A stretch of DNA of 64,000 nucleotides from Siphonodentalium dalli (GCA_032622095.1 CP136064.1:180268011-180332010), one strand, 5' to 3'. Positions 1-12,564 are shown, counted from the first letter of the stretch. Notes: generated by a model not told the origin, from the sequence alone. Made by a program: numbers and translations.

Positions 1-1319
1 ATCATTTGTGCAGCTATTGTCCGGTCAGTTTGCTAGCCGCATGGAAAGAGGAGCAAAGCAATTTCGAAGTAGAGTAGCCATGCGGCGAAATGTTCGGTTT
101 CGTTTTAAATGAGCGCAAAGACGCAGCAAGACCTTTCGAGGACGCTAAAATGTGAAACTAACACGTTGTAGTAGTGCAAAAAGAAATTGACAACTGTTAC
201 AGACTGTTACGCAACATAAGGGTATTCTTGTGAAGTCTGGGGAATGTACAGCTGAAAGAAAATTGTCAATTGATAAACAGTAAAGAGGAACCTTTTGAGA
301 AAGAAACGTATTTGTAACGTATGTATATCGTGTGTGCAATTGTCTGCATAACATATCAACTGCATATTAAGGTTTATCTATTTGTTCCACGGTATTTAGT
401 ATTGATATAAAAATGTCCAATAGGTACATTACACCGTATAACGGTTTTTTGTTATCCTCCTCCCTATTTTCCACCCTTCTGATTGGCCCATGTGCTGTCA
501 CGTGCCGGGCGACAACTGTATATTGTTATCCTTCATCCCATTTTCCTCTCTTCTGATTGGCTGAGAGTGCGTCACATGGCGGGCGATAAATCACCATATT
601 ACCCTCGAGGGTAACATTGTCTCAGTTATTGACCGCTCAGCTGTTACCAGTAAACATAGAACTACGAAGAACTCACCGCGCAGAGATTCTCTGAAAGCTC
701 TCTGATCATTTTGAAAAACGCTGTTTTTATAAACCCCACTGTTTCATAACAACCGCGAACTGTGGTGTTTGCTAATTTGCATAATTGTGTGTTTTTGTAT
801 TTGCAATTAAAGCACGCTATGTATAAATGGTGTTATCACAGACACATATCTGTTATAAGGTGTAATATTCATATTGGACCTTTTTATATCAATAATAAAG
901 ACCGTGGGACAAATATATAAACCTTATTATATAGTTGGTATGCTGCAGACAATTGCACATAAGATGTACATACGTTACAACTACGTTTATGTACTTGATC
1001 AAATAGCCACTCTTTGCTGTTTATCAATTGATTATTTCTTTTCTTCAATACATTCATCAGACTTCAGAGAATACCCGTATGTTGCGTAACGATCTGTGAC
1101 AGATGTCAATTTCTTTTTGCACTACTACAACGTGTTAGTTCCACATTTTAGCATTCTGGAAATTAACACGTCTGTCGGCGTCTTCACGCTCATTTGAAAC
1201 GAAACCGGACATTTCGCTGCATGGCTACTCAACTTCGAAATTGCTTTACTCCTCTTTCCGTGAACCGATTTCCACAATGCAACCAGCAAACTGACCGGAG
1301 AATATCTGCGCAAATGACG
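1..1319. repeat. Inverted-repeat element A (arms about 1-415 and 925-1319)
   Basis: The first ~415 bases reappear, reverse-complemented and diverged, at about 925-1319. Examples are the CGGTCAGTTTGCT block near 24 matched by AGCAAACTGACCG near 1286, and the block around 150-215 matched around 1085-1150. The left arm may begin before the window. The ~500-bp loop contains the left arm of a second, unrelated inverted repeat. No protein is encoded; short open frames here are accidental. Probably a non-autonomous DNA element of foldback or MITE type, family unknown. Confidence 0.7.
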
Positions 1320-1466
1320 GGTATGTTAATTGATCCAGATTATGAATGTTTTATTTTCTAAATAGCGATGATTCCAACATAAAATTAACTTTTCGAACTG
1401 GATTAAAGAATATATGCGCGCAATTATGCCTGCTATTAAGGAGGTTCGTGTGTACTCCATTGTCAG

Positions 1467-1622
1467 ATAACAAAACAGTTATCACCCTTGTTTTCGTGAG
1501 ACACGGGGATTTGTCGCCGCTCTCGACCTGGAATGTCACCCTCGGGCCTGGCGGCCCTCGGGTGACATTCCAGGTCTTGAGCGGGCGACAAATACCCGTG
1601 TCTCACTCAATAACTGTATACT
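1467..1622. repeat. Near-perfect hairpin element
   Basis: Arms of about 75 bp meet near 1549 around GGGCC-TGGC-GGCCC. The left arm carries GGGGATTTGTCGCC and GACCTGGAATGTCACC, and the right arm carries their complements. The outer ends (AACAAAACAGTT and AACTGTATA) are shared with the hairpin at 2463-2637, so the two belong to one small family. Open frames across it exist only because of the palindrome. Confidence 0.75.
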
Positions 1623-2462
1623 GTCGCCCGCTGACCCGGGAGACATTGTTTTTGTCGCCCGTCTGGTGTTATATTGCAAGAATATCTCCAAACACACACT
1701 GCAGTAACTCATCTATTTCACATCACTACGATGTACTAAAAAATAATAGATCTTATATACCCCACGGATTCGCAAAACACACCAGTGGTGGTGTTCGCTA
1801 ATTTGCATATATTTAGTGAACACTAATATTCGAACTTTTAAGTTGATACTTTTATCGGACAAGCGTTATTATTTACTTTTTACATCGAAACATCTCGGTG
1901 ATTCAATTTGTTCATGTCGACATTATGGTGCAAGATTGGAAGAGTGGTTCCCTTGAGGTTGGTTGGTTATAAATGTTCGCTGGTAGACAACGTAATGCAT
2001 ATGTTTGTCGCGAATGAATGGTACTGTACGCTTATCCTCCGCGATGTCTGCAATGTGGTCATAGAATTATTTTATGTGAGGATAGCCATGAGAACTGACA
2101 CGTATGAATGTACATTAATGAAATTGACAACTTCCCAATAGCTTTCGGGAAGAGCGTTATGAAATGAACATCGCGAGTAAATTGCGCACACAAGACGACA
2201 TTGAATATGCCACATTGCAGAATACAAGAACATACCTATGTGGCTTATTGGTTTACATTGCATGGACCGATATTGACGATTTGACCACCAAAATGATCGT
2301 AAATAAACGCGGATTACCAAACGCTTAACAGCTTGACTATCGTTTATGGAACAGAAATCTTATGGGACGATAAGAAGTCACTGAAAATATACATAATCGG
2401 GAAAGAAAGCACTCGTGACTCAGTGCAACATCGTGCCTGTGGATGGCAAGGATATTTTCTGT

Positions 2463-2637
2463 GGTATAATCGGATAACAAAACAGTTGTTGCCCTTCTTC
2501 TCGGGAGACATTGAGATTTGTCACCCGCTCGAGAACAGAATGTCTCCCTCGGAGCTTCGCTCCTCGGGAGACATTCCGTTCTCGATCGGGTGACAAATCT
2601 CAATGTCTCCCTCGACAACGGGCGACAACTGTATAAT
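2463..2637. repeat. Near-perfect hairpin, same family as 1467-1622
   Basis: The arms meet near 2556 at CGGAGCTTCGCTCCTCG. Blocks GAGACATTGAGATTTGTCA and GAGAACAGAATGTCTCC are matched by their complements. The left end GGATAACAAAACAGTTGT and right end ACAACTGTATAAT match the hairpin about 1 kb upstream. It directly abuts the right arm of element B. Confidence 0.75.
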
Positions 2638-2950
2638 GTCCGTGATAACTCAATTTATACATAGCGTGCTTTAATTGCGAATTAAAAACAACCATTATGC
2701 AAATTAGCAAACACCACAGTTCGCGGTTGTTACGAAACGGTGGGAGTTATAAAAAGAGTGTTTTCTGAAATTATTAGAGAGCTGCAAGGGAATCTGCATG
2801 TTGGGTTCTTCGTAGTTCTATGTTTACTGGTAGTCGCTGAGCGGTCAACAACTGTCGAAATGTTACCCTCGAGGGTAACAAGTGATTTACGGCCCGCCAT
2901 GTGACGCACCGTCAGCCAATCAGAACAGTGGAAAATGGGATGAAGGATCA

Positions 2951-3489
2951 AGGCGTTTTAATAATCCATGTTTCAACATATTTTTCAGTACAATTTTGTT
3001 TCAATAGAACCATGCGCTGGACTGTTTGGCCGGACATTGTTTATATGCGTCTGCGTCTTTCGGAAATGTTTTGATCTTCGAAGAAAGTTTCCAACCGGTC
3101 CCGATTTTCATGTACGAGTCTCAGCTGTCTGGACATCGACGCAACCATGTCTGGTGTTTTGCGCACCCATGTATCTTGTGACGTCCTGATGTGCGTTGTG
3201 GCGTCATGGCGTCTTTATAGGTTTCCAGAAAGCAGTCTTTCAATATTGTTCTTTTATGAACGATTTATTACCAAAATAAAACCAGATAACAATGCAAATT
3301 AAGTATAAATGTGGATTTAAATTACAATTGCTGCAACCATATCATATTAGCGTATGTGCATTCTTTACAATCTGTACTTCCGGACCATGTATGACGTAAC
3401 GTATTCCCGGAAGTAAGGACAGACAAATAAACAGACAAATAAACAGAGATCCGGACAGACCGAAAACATTACTTGCGTCCAGCATAGAC
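2951..3489. other. No gene or clear repeat
   Basis: Non-coding AT-rich sequence. It has a short direct repeat GACAAATAAACA near 3421-3445 and is otherwise featureless. It leads into the TTAA-element arm that ends at 3939. Confidence 0.4.
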
Positions 3490-3939
3490 TGGCGCAAGTA
3501 AATATAGACAGACCTTGTTCTTATATCAATCGGAAATATGGCATAAACAGTATGTTATTGTCAAATGTTTTTTTCCTTTGTTATGTAAACAAAAGCAAAA
3601 AACGTTACAGAACCTGGCTTTTGTTTAGATCCGGATATATATGGTAAACATAAAGAGCGTTCTTTGTTACTGTTTTCCTTATATGGAAATAATAAAGAGC
3701 GTTTATATAATTTGTGTGTGATTAACCAATAGAATTGCGTTGTGTTACGTACACAGAAGCAACACGAGAAGGTTTTTGTTTACGTACACAATCGTACGCC
3801 TTGACGACAATATACTGGTACTATTTAAGCGCTGATTATGTTTGCCATATGAACAAAACTAAATATATTTTACTATTCCTTCCCTTGATGGCGATTTGAA
3901 AAAATATGAATATTTCTGCAAGGAACGTCGCCCGTGCCT
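3490..3939 (+). mobile_element. Solo arm of the 33.2-35.6 kb TTAA element
   Basis: This diverged ~450-bp stretch matches the right arm of the complete element at 33231-35626. Shared blocks are CATAAACAGTATGTTATTGTC, ATGTAAACAAAAGC, the paired TAAAGAGCGT module, TTTGTGTGTGATTA and a final CGTGCCT followed by TTAA at 3940-3943. No opposite arm is visible upstream, so it is either a solo arm or an element whose other half is lost. Non-coding. Confidence 0.65.
3651..3702 (+). repeat. Paired TAAAGAGCGT module with CArG-like box
   Basis: TAAAGAGCGT occurs at 3651-3660 and again at 3693-3702, starts 42 bp apart. CCTTATATGG at 3677-3686 fits the CC(A/T)6GG consensus known for MADS-box/SRF sites. The same arrangement recurs at 32633, 33450, 35021, 35356 and in three tandem units near 59622. 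The arrangement is read directly; any protein binding is inference. Confidence 0.7.
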
Positions 3940-3943
3940 TTAA

Positions 3944-4615
3944 TATACCACAAAACCTTTTCGACAGTCGTACAATTTGCTAAAGCCGAGTCCCGATTTC
4001 TTCAGCATGGAGAATATAGCGCATATTCATATATAGTACGATCAAATAAACATTTATATATGTGCGTCAAATTGAAAACATCTAGAAAATTTAAATATAA
4101 ACTATGGCAAGATTTTCAGACACTGTCTGTCCGATTAATGAATATGAATAGTGGGTAAATGGTCAATCATATTGTCATCATTCCTCGTATTTTGGATGCG
4201 CCAGTCACATGGTTCTGAGTACTTGATTGACACTGATTTTCAACGAGATTCTGCAAACAACTCCGATGTTAATGGCATCCGCTGCTCGTTAGGCGATTAA
4301 ATTTAGCTAAACGTTTAAGCTAGTTCCTAATATGGAATATCTCAATGAACCAATGATAATCGTTACCTGATATTGCTATATTTAAGCAGGGCCCTGGCTA
4401 CATGCAGGGGGCTTGTGTGTCCCCCTCCAACTTTGGTTAAACTTTTGAACATTTTAAAATGTCGCACCTTACATATTATCAGTTGGAAATTTCAAACCAA
4501 ATATAGGTTGAAATTGTCTCATAGTTAAATTTTCCAACCTCTATTTAGTGTGAAACGTGCAGCTTTTAGATAAAAAACCGGTTTATTTTCCTAGTTTTCT
4601 GTCACATTTTGGACG
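3944..4615. other. No gene or clear repeat
   Basis: AT-rich non-coding sequence with only short accidental frames. I see no repeat shared with the rest of the window. Confidence 0.35.
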
Positions 4616-5085
4616 GCGTTAGGTTGATGGGGTCATTGTCACAAGGCATCGATCACATTCGTAGCCAGCATTTTAAATCGATCATAAATTTAGCCAGCTT
4701 TTCTATGGTGATCACATTTGTAGCCAGCTTTCATATTCATGCCAGCCTCAATGAACAAGATTTGTTTCTGAGTTGGTGGATGAAAAACAACTTGACTTTT
4801 GATTTGATATTAGTACGGTACATCTTATAACCTGAGGTTGCCGATCAATGTCGTTAGAATGCTCGAATTATATTCCAATATAAGTTGATAAACGAAGTAA
4901 GTTTTGGAGCATGACGTCAACAGTTTAGTCACGAACGTCATATGTCGCGTCATATAAAGCATGGAATTAGAAAAGCTGGCGACGAATGTGATCGCCGGTG
5001 AAAAGCTGGCTCCATTTGTGATCGATTTAAAAAGCTGGCGACGAATGTGACCAAAGCCTTGTGACAATGACCCCATCGACCTAAG
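4616..5085. repeat. Inverted repeat with internal short tandem units
   Basis: Bases about 4616-4737 recur reverse-complemented at about 4965-5085. The outer part is GGTTGATGGGGTCATTGTCA and its complement. Each arm holds about three diverged copies of a unit built on GATCACATTTGTAGCCAGC. The loop of ~230 bp is unrelated AT-rich sequence. Arms made of tandem units also occur in the foldback elements at 10.5 and 15.5 kb. Confidence 0.7.
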
Positions 5086-5602
5086 GCAGCCATAACTTTA
5101 TGCCCAGGGCGTCAGCATATTTCACTTGGATTAGTTTTATGTAATAGATAGAAATTCCAACGCAAGGGGACGCAAATGCAATTTCCCCAAGTTGGGAAAT
5201 TTGTCTTGTTCAAGGGGTGCAGATGGAAATTTATGTGTATAACCCTTTCTATACTAAATGGAGTCTCCCAATCTTTTACAACAGTATACATTTGAATAAT
5301 ATATACATTATTCAATTGCTTGGAGGGTGTTCATGTAATAAAAGCAGACGACAGACAGGAAATCAAGTAATACAATAGCAGAATGGTTCATATTCATTGG
5401 TGGCAATTAGGAAATGTTCAGACAATAAGATCAAGAAACGATGGTCATTTTGATGAACTTATTATCTGAACATTTCCTAGGGGATAACTAGTAATCAATG
5501 AGATTTAGTATTGAAAGGGTTTTATGAGATCCACTCTAGCCACGTCACTGTGTGAAAGCATGTAAGGTAAATATATAGCTATACACTTGCGTGAACGTTT
5601 TA
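5086..5602. other. No gene; one short inverted repeat
   Basis: A short inverted pair, AGGAAATGTTCAGA near 5410 and TCTGAACATTTCCT near 5465, lies in otherwise featureless AT-rich DNA that leads into a damaged TTAA MITE. Confidence 0.35.
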
Positions 5603-5925
5603 GATTCGGGGCTAAAAAATATTTGATTCGAGTCGAGGAACCCACCCATCAATGCTTGGAGTGATCAGATATCGATAACTCTAAAATCAAGTGGTAATAC
5701 GGTCAAATTTCGTGATACTTTAGTGATAATACGGCCATATTTTGTTGAAGAAAATGTTGATAAATAGGAAGTTTTGGGAAATTTTATACAATAGTTGACA
5801 GTGCACAGTCAGCATTATTTTGTTGCAATAAATCGACTCTGATAACTAAAGCGTATCCTGAAGAAATTTTGTTGTTGTTGTTGTATATTGATGGTATGGG
5901 GAACGTCTAATCGGATTGAGTACCT
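5603..5925 (+). mobile_element. TTAA MITE, left end lost
   Basis: Contains the family's interior blocks: ATTTGATTCGAGTCGAGGAA near 5622, GAGTGATCAGATATCGAT, ACAATAGTTGACAGTG, and a GTTGTTGTTG run. The right terminus ATCGGATTGAGTACCT is followed by TTAA at 5926-5929. About 40 bp of the left terminus is missing compared with the copy at 42484-42938. Non-coding; it would have depended on a transposase supplied elsewhere. Confidence 0.75.
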
Positions 5926-5929
5926 TTAA

Positions 5930-6554
5930 AGCCTCTTGGTGGTTTGAATTAGCATCAAATTATAATCGTTTTTGTGGAAGACCAAACTCACTTTTATTAG
6001 TGAATCTTAATTAATTACGCTTTGGTGGATACACCCATAATTATATTATAATTAACATAATAATAAAGTTCCGGCATTGGCATCGATATCATTGCGCTAA
6101 GCTCTTACGTCACCGTGCGTGCCGATACTACGACTGTGTCTTGCTAAAAAATATGAGGCCGGATTTAGGGGCTAAATTGTGTGCTAAATTATAACGTATA
6201 ATTATGGATTTGAAGTGCCCATACATAACTCCTAGATAAACCAAAATATAAGCACAAAGAAATACAAACAGATACATAATACATAACATATTGGGACAGT
6301 GTATATATAGTTGACATAAACTTGCTGCTGTATTTTAGGAGATTTTGCGGCATGTTATATCGCTTGGAAACAGAGACGACAGTAAGCTATAAGCCCACTT
6401 AGGAAGATGATACCCAATAGTATTAAGATGGCAATGTGTATACAGGTTCTGGGTGCCATGTCGTATCGCAAATACATCATTGAAGCAGAGTGTGGTCAAT
6501 ATCTTGTCGTTGCTATTTGGGTGGGTATAAAGAGGCTGATAGACTACAATAATG
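5930..6554. other. No gene or clear repeat
   Basis: AT-rich non-coding sequence. Its last ~20 bp (TACAATAATGCC) are shared with the approach to the related half-hairpin near 19540, so the hairpin family may extend a little further left. Confidence 0.35.
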
Positions 6555-6749
6555 CCCTAAATAATCGACTCCTTAACCACATAAGTATTATGGGTAACTT
6601 CCGGATTTAGACGGAAATATGGCTTGTTGTCATTCATCGGAAAGCTCTCACTGAGAGCTTTCCGATGAATGGCAACAAGCCATATTTCCGACTAAATCCT
6701 GAAAAGTTACCCATAATTCTGATGTGGTTAAGGAGTCGAATATTTAGGA
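6555..6749. repeat. 195-bp near-perfect hairpin element
   Basis: Arms of ~95 bp meet at CTCTCACTGAGAG near 6655. The left arm starts CCTAAATAATCGACTCC and the right arm ends GGAGTCGAATATTTAGG; each arm carries GGAAATATGGCTTGTTG or its complement. A single arm of the same family is present at 19540-19650. An (AG)n tract begins 15 bp downstream. Confidence 0.8.
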
Positions 6750-6760
6750 CAGATATGGAC

Positions 6761-7299
<539 letters not shown>

Positions 7300-7425
7300 G
7301 CCGCAATAAGTAGAACGCTGCCCGCATCATAAGTAACAAAAGTAGGCCAATAAGTGAAAAATACGGTCAATAAGTAAAAAAAAATAATAGGCAAATAAGT
7401 AGAAAGACGGCCAATATGTAAATGA
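7300..7425. repeat. Degenerate short tandem array
   Basis: About five diverged copies of a unit resembling GGCCAATAAGTAAAAATAC, roughly 20-24 bp each. Confidence 0.6.
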
Positions 7426-7752
7426 CGTCATACGTATTTAGCTCGATCGGCTAAGAATACTGAGTCGACTGAAGATAGATTACAGTTGCTTTCGGATGAA
7501 TTACGGTAGGGACTGTCACTGATTTTGGGAGTAAATATACGTCGATGAACTACATACATATCCGTATCAATATCATTCCCAGTGGAAAACAGACTATACT
7601 GTGAAATCGCTGCATGTTCTTCATAAAGCTCAAAAAGAATAAAAATTGCTGGAATAATTGTTAATTTATTAATGCACACAATGGTATATATCTATGTTAA
7701 TATATTCATCCTGTGAAACAACAATTGCCAATGTTGCTAATTAATAAAATAC

Positions 7753-7890
7753 TTATTAATTGGTCGTGTCCAAAATGACCGAGTTATGAGGCCTCGGTCT
7801 GTCGTATTAGCCATCGGCCTGCGGCCTCGGGCCAATACGACAGACTTCGACCTCATAACTCGGCCAATATGGAAACAACCAATTAATAAC
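7753..7890. repeat. 138-bp hairpin element
   Basis: Outer ends TTATTAATTGGTCGTGTCC and CAACCAATTAATAA, inner blocks GACCGAGTTATGAGG and CTGTCGTATT with their complements, and a centre at GGCCTGCGGCC near 7820. The stem is GC-rich compared with its surroundings. Confidence 0.75.
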
Positions 7891-8736
7891 ATATGACAGT
7901 ATTGGTCCCAGGTATCTACTTCATTCATTCAGTGTGTATCTTCAATCCAGGTCAATAAACTAACTGACCGGCCATCAATATCTTGTCTTACTGCGACGTC
8001 TTTGTGGGAGACTGTTGGTGCTAATGTTTTCAATCCGAAGCACGATATCGAACCGAGCACAGTATTGAAGGCACAGCGGCATATGCACAGACACAAGAGC
8101 CCGTGTATACCATCGCAGCATAAGTTGTCAAACAAGTCCTCGACTTGATTGACGAACACTGTGGTCGATAGCATTTTAAACTTATCAGGTTCCTGAATGC
8201 AGAAAATATGATTTTATAGAGAGCAAATATCTTCCCACCCGCAAGTTTATTGATTTTCCAAAGAAAATAGAGATTGCGAAGTAATTGTCACGTAGTGAAT
8301 TCGAGCGTTGGAGTTGAATTGTTTCTGAAAGCAACATTGTATGAATAATTACTGTTGCGTGAATTTGCTCCCGTCAATAGGCGGCTTGATCTATTGAATG
8401 AATGCGCAAACTCGAATGAGCAAGACCAACTCTCCTATTACCAGAGCAGAATGTATGTTCGGAGACAATGGGTGTTAAAGTGGCGCAAAAACAGGTTTAC
8501 TATAGTCACGTCCGATAAGATACACAAATATAGTTTTGTAGATAACGAAGGAATCCACCCATATAGATCTAAATTCCGAATCGGAACACATTTCGCGAAA
8601 CACAAACAATGAGCCTGAACGTTAAAATGAACGAACGTCTGCTAATCGAAGTTTTACATTGAATCGATTGGGTTGAGCATTCACATGACAATATATGGTC
8701 GGATTCGTCATTTCCCGTTTACACCTGGTGTATTGC
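7891..8736. other. No recognised gene
   Basis: Two modest open frames lie here (7929-8174 minus, 8355-8612 plus). Neither shows a recognisable motif, flanking repeat or convincing splice signals, so I leave them unannotated. Confidence 0.3.
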
Positions 8737-8850
8737 AACCAATAGGCTTAAACCGCCGTACATGACAGCTAAATCCGAGATTTAAACCTGAGATCGCATG
8801 TCTAAGTGGCGCCTTCGTCACCTCTGGTTTAAACCTGTTCCAGCCAGACC
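8737..8850 (+). repeat. Dispersed repeat with TTTAAAC/TTTAAACC motifs
   Basis: The order GGCTTAAACC, CAGCTAAATCCG, GATTTAAACC, GGTTTAAACC over ~115 bp is repeated in reverse orientation at about 11840-11965. Non-coding. Confidence 0.55.
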
Positions 8851-10539
8851 CATGGTTGATCAGTAATCTATCCATGTCGTCGAAACAAATAATTGACTTG
8901 CTTAAAAAAGTGTTGCTCATTATTTTCAGTTTCAGATATACCCACACCACCCACCCCTCTTTCGAAGAATTTTCGCTAATACTTTCGTGCAAACACCTTT
9001 ATAATAGTACCTCAACGGTCATAAATTTTCGAGGATATCTTTATATGAAGGGCCTATCTGCTAATCAGAATATGACTAAACTAGCTCATAACGCATGTTA
9101 TGGTGAGTGGTAATATTTTCGAATGAACAAGTCAACTTTCCAAAAATTACAAAACCACTGGGTTCACTAAGAGGTAAGTTGGGCATTTGGTCATGTTCCA
9201 ATGTCAGAATGCTCGGTTAACGACAGGTGGACATCTCTTATGTGACTTGTTCTTTATAGCATCATGCACATGAGGGGATCAGTATATATACACATTATTG
9301 AATCCAGGATCTGTTCATTACAACGAAGGCACGATGCCTAACATTATTGAAGCAGCATATATGCGCTTACACGCAGAACTAAGCTGCCCGACCAGTGTCA
9401 GATACATCATATACAAATTAAAATTACCGTTCAACGAGTCGCGCACAATCGTCGTTTTCCTGGTCGAACCGGGCGTTGCCAAATGGTTGACATTGTTACT
9501 GCATTTCTGTGTCGGGAGAGGGGGGGGGGGGGTGGCAGCACCATAAGTACTGAAGCCACTCCTGATTTATAATTTTAGTTGACAGTCATGTTTGTCGTGT
9601 ATGTTTGCAACAAGTGGTCAATCTAATATGCAGCAATTTATGCTATTCATAAAAGTATGAACATATTATTACAGCTTTTAAATTTGAAGGTACAGAAGGC
9701 GGTGTTGCTGTTTGTCTTCATTCGAGAAAAGGGTTGTCTAGCTACGAGTTCCCAACAAGTTTACCTTTCTCGCTTATGTTATACATGTATACGCAAAATA
9801 TACAACTATGGAATATTTAAGTAAAACATTATAATGTGCATTGTTGCGTATTTTCCGGCTGATGCACTCAACTAAATGCCTTAGTAATTCGAAGCTTCCG
9901 AGAACCAGCCCCCTCCCCAATCATGGATTATTGACGAAAATGTTATAATTCACGCCTGTACAGGCTAAAATTGTGACAGTTAAGAACTTGTTTAACCTTT
10001 GGCTTGAGAAACATATACTGTTCTGTAAATTCTGGGTGAAAATGGGGGGGGGGGGGTGGTCACTCCTTTTAATTTCAACGCTGTACCTGCATTAATCTTT
10101 TGGCGCTGTAATGGATATTTGCATGGAAATCCCAAATTAACTTTATCACATGAACTCGCTCTCAAATTATCCGAGCAATCTCAACAAACCGGTATCGTCA
10201 TAAAAGAGCTTCAAATTCTGCATATCTTATGGACATAACCACAGAGCTCCCACATTTCTCAGATATGACGAATTATGAGAAAATTAGATTTATTATGAAG
10301 AATGAACAAAAAGCAACCATTAATGTTATATGTGGCATGAACCGGTCTTTCTTCGTCGTTCAGGATTCTAATAAAAGCTAGTCAACTTATAATTTATGAC
10401 AGATGAATTCGATTTTATGAAGAAAACATGGGGGAAATCGTTAGGAAACTACATTGTACGTGCATATATATCGTACACATATAATATATATAGTTAATTG
10501 TTCTAACATTTTATGCATTTTATGCGTGTTCGCAACTGC
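8851..10539. other. No gene; two G-tracts
   Basis: Non-coding. Pure G runs of about 13 occur near 9521-9533 and 10045-10057, each followed by GTGG. No shared repeats otherwise. The open frames here are short and unrecognised. Confidence 0.4.
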
Positions 10540-10545
10540 CCAGTT

Positions 10546-11749
10546 TACGGTGGCTGGTTTAGGACATGGGAATTTTATTTTTTATTTCGTGGCCACGAAA
10601 TACTAATTCGTGGCCACGAAATACTAATTCGTGGCCACGAAATAACTAATCGTGATATACGATCGTCAGTCATTGTTGTAATGGAAGCGGATAGATGTGA
10701 TCTGTTGTAGTTGTCCACCATCTTGGCATGAGCCACGGCGATATGAGATAAAGGGTGTTGTATGGTGGCCCGTAAAACAAATGAAGTAATCACCCCTTTC
10801 GCCAACCCGATCCAAAGTTGCCGCCGTCCAGGGGGGTCACATAGGGCACTCACGACATTCAGTACATATTGGGGGCCACCCTACAACGCCCATTATACCA
10901 CATCAGACGGTTAAGGGGCCGAGGAATTGTATAGGTGCCATATTTGAACCCATCTGGTGCGGCCATTTTGGATCGCGGAGGGTGAAAGCGGTGAATATTT
11001 AGTTTGTCTCAGGGGTCACCCTACAACACTTTATTCTACCTAAAATGTGGGGGGGGGTTGCATGGGTACCATATATGGACCCCTCTGATCAGTTATCATT
11101 TTCGCTCGAGGTGGGCTGAAGGTGTGAAAAATTAGCTTGATTTGCGAGCCACCGTACACCACCCTTTATTTGATCTATATCGGTCAGTGGCCGAGAAATA
11201 ATGGTTACCCTATTTGACCCCTTATGAGCGGCGACCATTTTGGATCGGGTATGGTCGAAAGGGGTGAATATTTATAAGTTTATTTTGGGGCCACCCTACA
11301 ACCCCTTATTTGACTTAAATCGGTCAATAGTCCGAGAGAAATGTCATTCCCATTCGACCCCTTGTGGTAAAAACTAATGAATATTCAGTTTGTCTTGGAG
11401 CCACCTAACCCGTGTTCCCCGTTCTCTCTGGGCTAGTTTATATCGGACGTTCATATCCCCATAGAGCCCGGGTCCCACGCCATAAGGGGTTTATAGTAGC
11501 TTCTATCGTACACATTGCACCTGCATGGTGCAAGTGTAACCAGTCGCCGTAAAGGTATCTGGATATATGCAAAGGTCAATCAGTTATTTCGTGGTCACGA
11601 ATTAGTTATTTCGTGGCCACGAATTAGTATTTCATGGCCACGAATTAGTTATTTCGTGGCCACGAATTAGTTATTTCGTGGCCACGAATTAGTATTTCGT
11701 GGCCACGATATAAAAAAAGAAATTCCCATGTCCCAAACCAGCCACCGTA
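10546..11749. mobile_element. Complete 1.2 kb foldback element with palindromic-array arms
   Basis: Terminal inverted repeats begin TACGGTGGCTGGTTT and end AAACCAGCCACCGTA. CCAGTT sits immediately outside both ends (10540-10545 and 11750-11755), a candidate 6-bp target-site duplication. Just inside each terminus is a tandem array of the palindrome TTCGTGGCCACGAA: 3 copies at 10586-10656 and 6 copies, two with a substitution, at 11588-11709. The interior (about 10870-11405) has about four diverged ~130-bp units containing GGCCACCCTACAAC and GACCCCT. No transposase frame is present, so it would be non-autonomous. The architecture resembles known foldback elements; the specific family is not recognised. 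Confidence 0.85.
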
Positions 11750-11755
11750 CCAGTT

Positions 11756-12290
11756 GGTGTATTTTGCATTAAATCTTATCTTATCTTATCTATATTTTGT
11801 TTTGACTGAAGTACGAGAGTTTAGCTTGCGATATATAGAGACAATACGGCTTAAACCTGGGCTGACGGGACCATGTTTAAACCGATCGAAGAATGCGTCA
11901 CCCAGACCTGCAGTCTCGTGTTTAAACCACGGATTTAGCTGCCAACAGCCAGTTTAAACCTATTAGAGTTTTACGTAAACCAGGTAAAGACATCACAACT
12001 AAGAAGAACATGGAGAAATAGATAGACTTTGTTATGTAAACAAAACTGTTAAAGTGATTTGTCAACAAACATCGCTAATCAACTCAATTCAATTTATTAG
12101 TATTCTGATCATCACAATAGATATAACAGAAACATATTGCAAAAATGGACGCAAATATAAATTGTTGCATGGATGCACATGTGGATATAATATAGTTGTA
12201 TATAGCAATAGTGTTATTGAAACCATGGACGAACTCAAATTCCTATGTAGGTGAGTAAAACATTTTCACGCAGACACAGAGGTCCGGGAA
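11756..12290. other. No gene; contains a reverse copy of the TTTAAAC repeat
   Basis: About 11840-11965 is a reverse-orientation copy of the repeat at 8737-8850. The remainder is AT-rich and unassigned. Confidence 0.45.
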
Positions 12291-12492
12291 TTCCTGCCTG
12301 TCCACTCTTATGAGTCCCCCCCTGTCCACTCTTATATGAGTTGCTACCTGTTCACTCTTATATGAGTTCCTCCCTGTCCATTCCTATATGAGTTCCTCCC
12401 TGTCCATTCCTATATGAGTTCCTCCCTGTCCACTCTTATATGAGTTGCTGCTTGTCCACTCTTATATGAGTTCCTCCCTGCCCACTCTTATA
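12291..12492. repeat. 26-bp minisatellite
   Basis: About 7.7 copies of a 26-bp unit based on TTCCTCCCTGTCCACTCTTA then TATGAG. Units differ by a few substitutions. Confidence 0.9.
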
Positions 12493-12564
12493 TTATCTGG
12501 TTACTGTTGTGTTCGGCGTTATCGGTATGTTCGGTCATTGGATATGGATTTTGAATGGAGGAAT

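Larger units (their letters stand above)
525..2950. repeat. Inverted-repeat element B (arms about 525-838 and 2641-2950)
   Basis: Bases about 525-838 recur reverse-complemented at about 2641-2950. Shared landmarks are the palindrome TTACCCTCGAGGGTAA, a TCTGATTGGCTGA-like block, GTAAACATAGAACTACGAAG, and a stretch containing GAACTGTGGTGTTTGCTAA. The start of the left arm is also partly duplicated directly upstream at about 446-525. The loop holds the right arm of element A and two hairpins, so A and B interlock rather than nest. Non-coding. Family not recognised. Confidence 0.7.

Noticed and set aside
7428-8174. Two minus-strand frames (83 and 81 codons) that might be exons of one gene
   Set aside because: The 138-bp hairpin element lies between them and I could find no matching donor/acceptor pair; evidence too thin.
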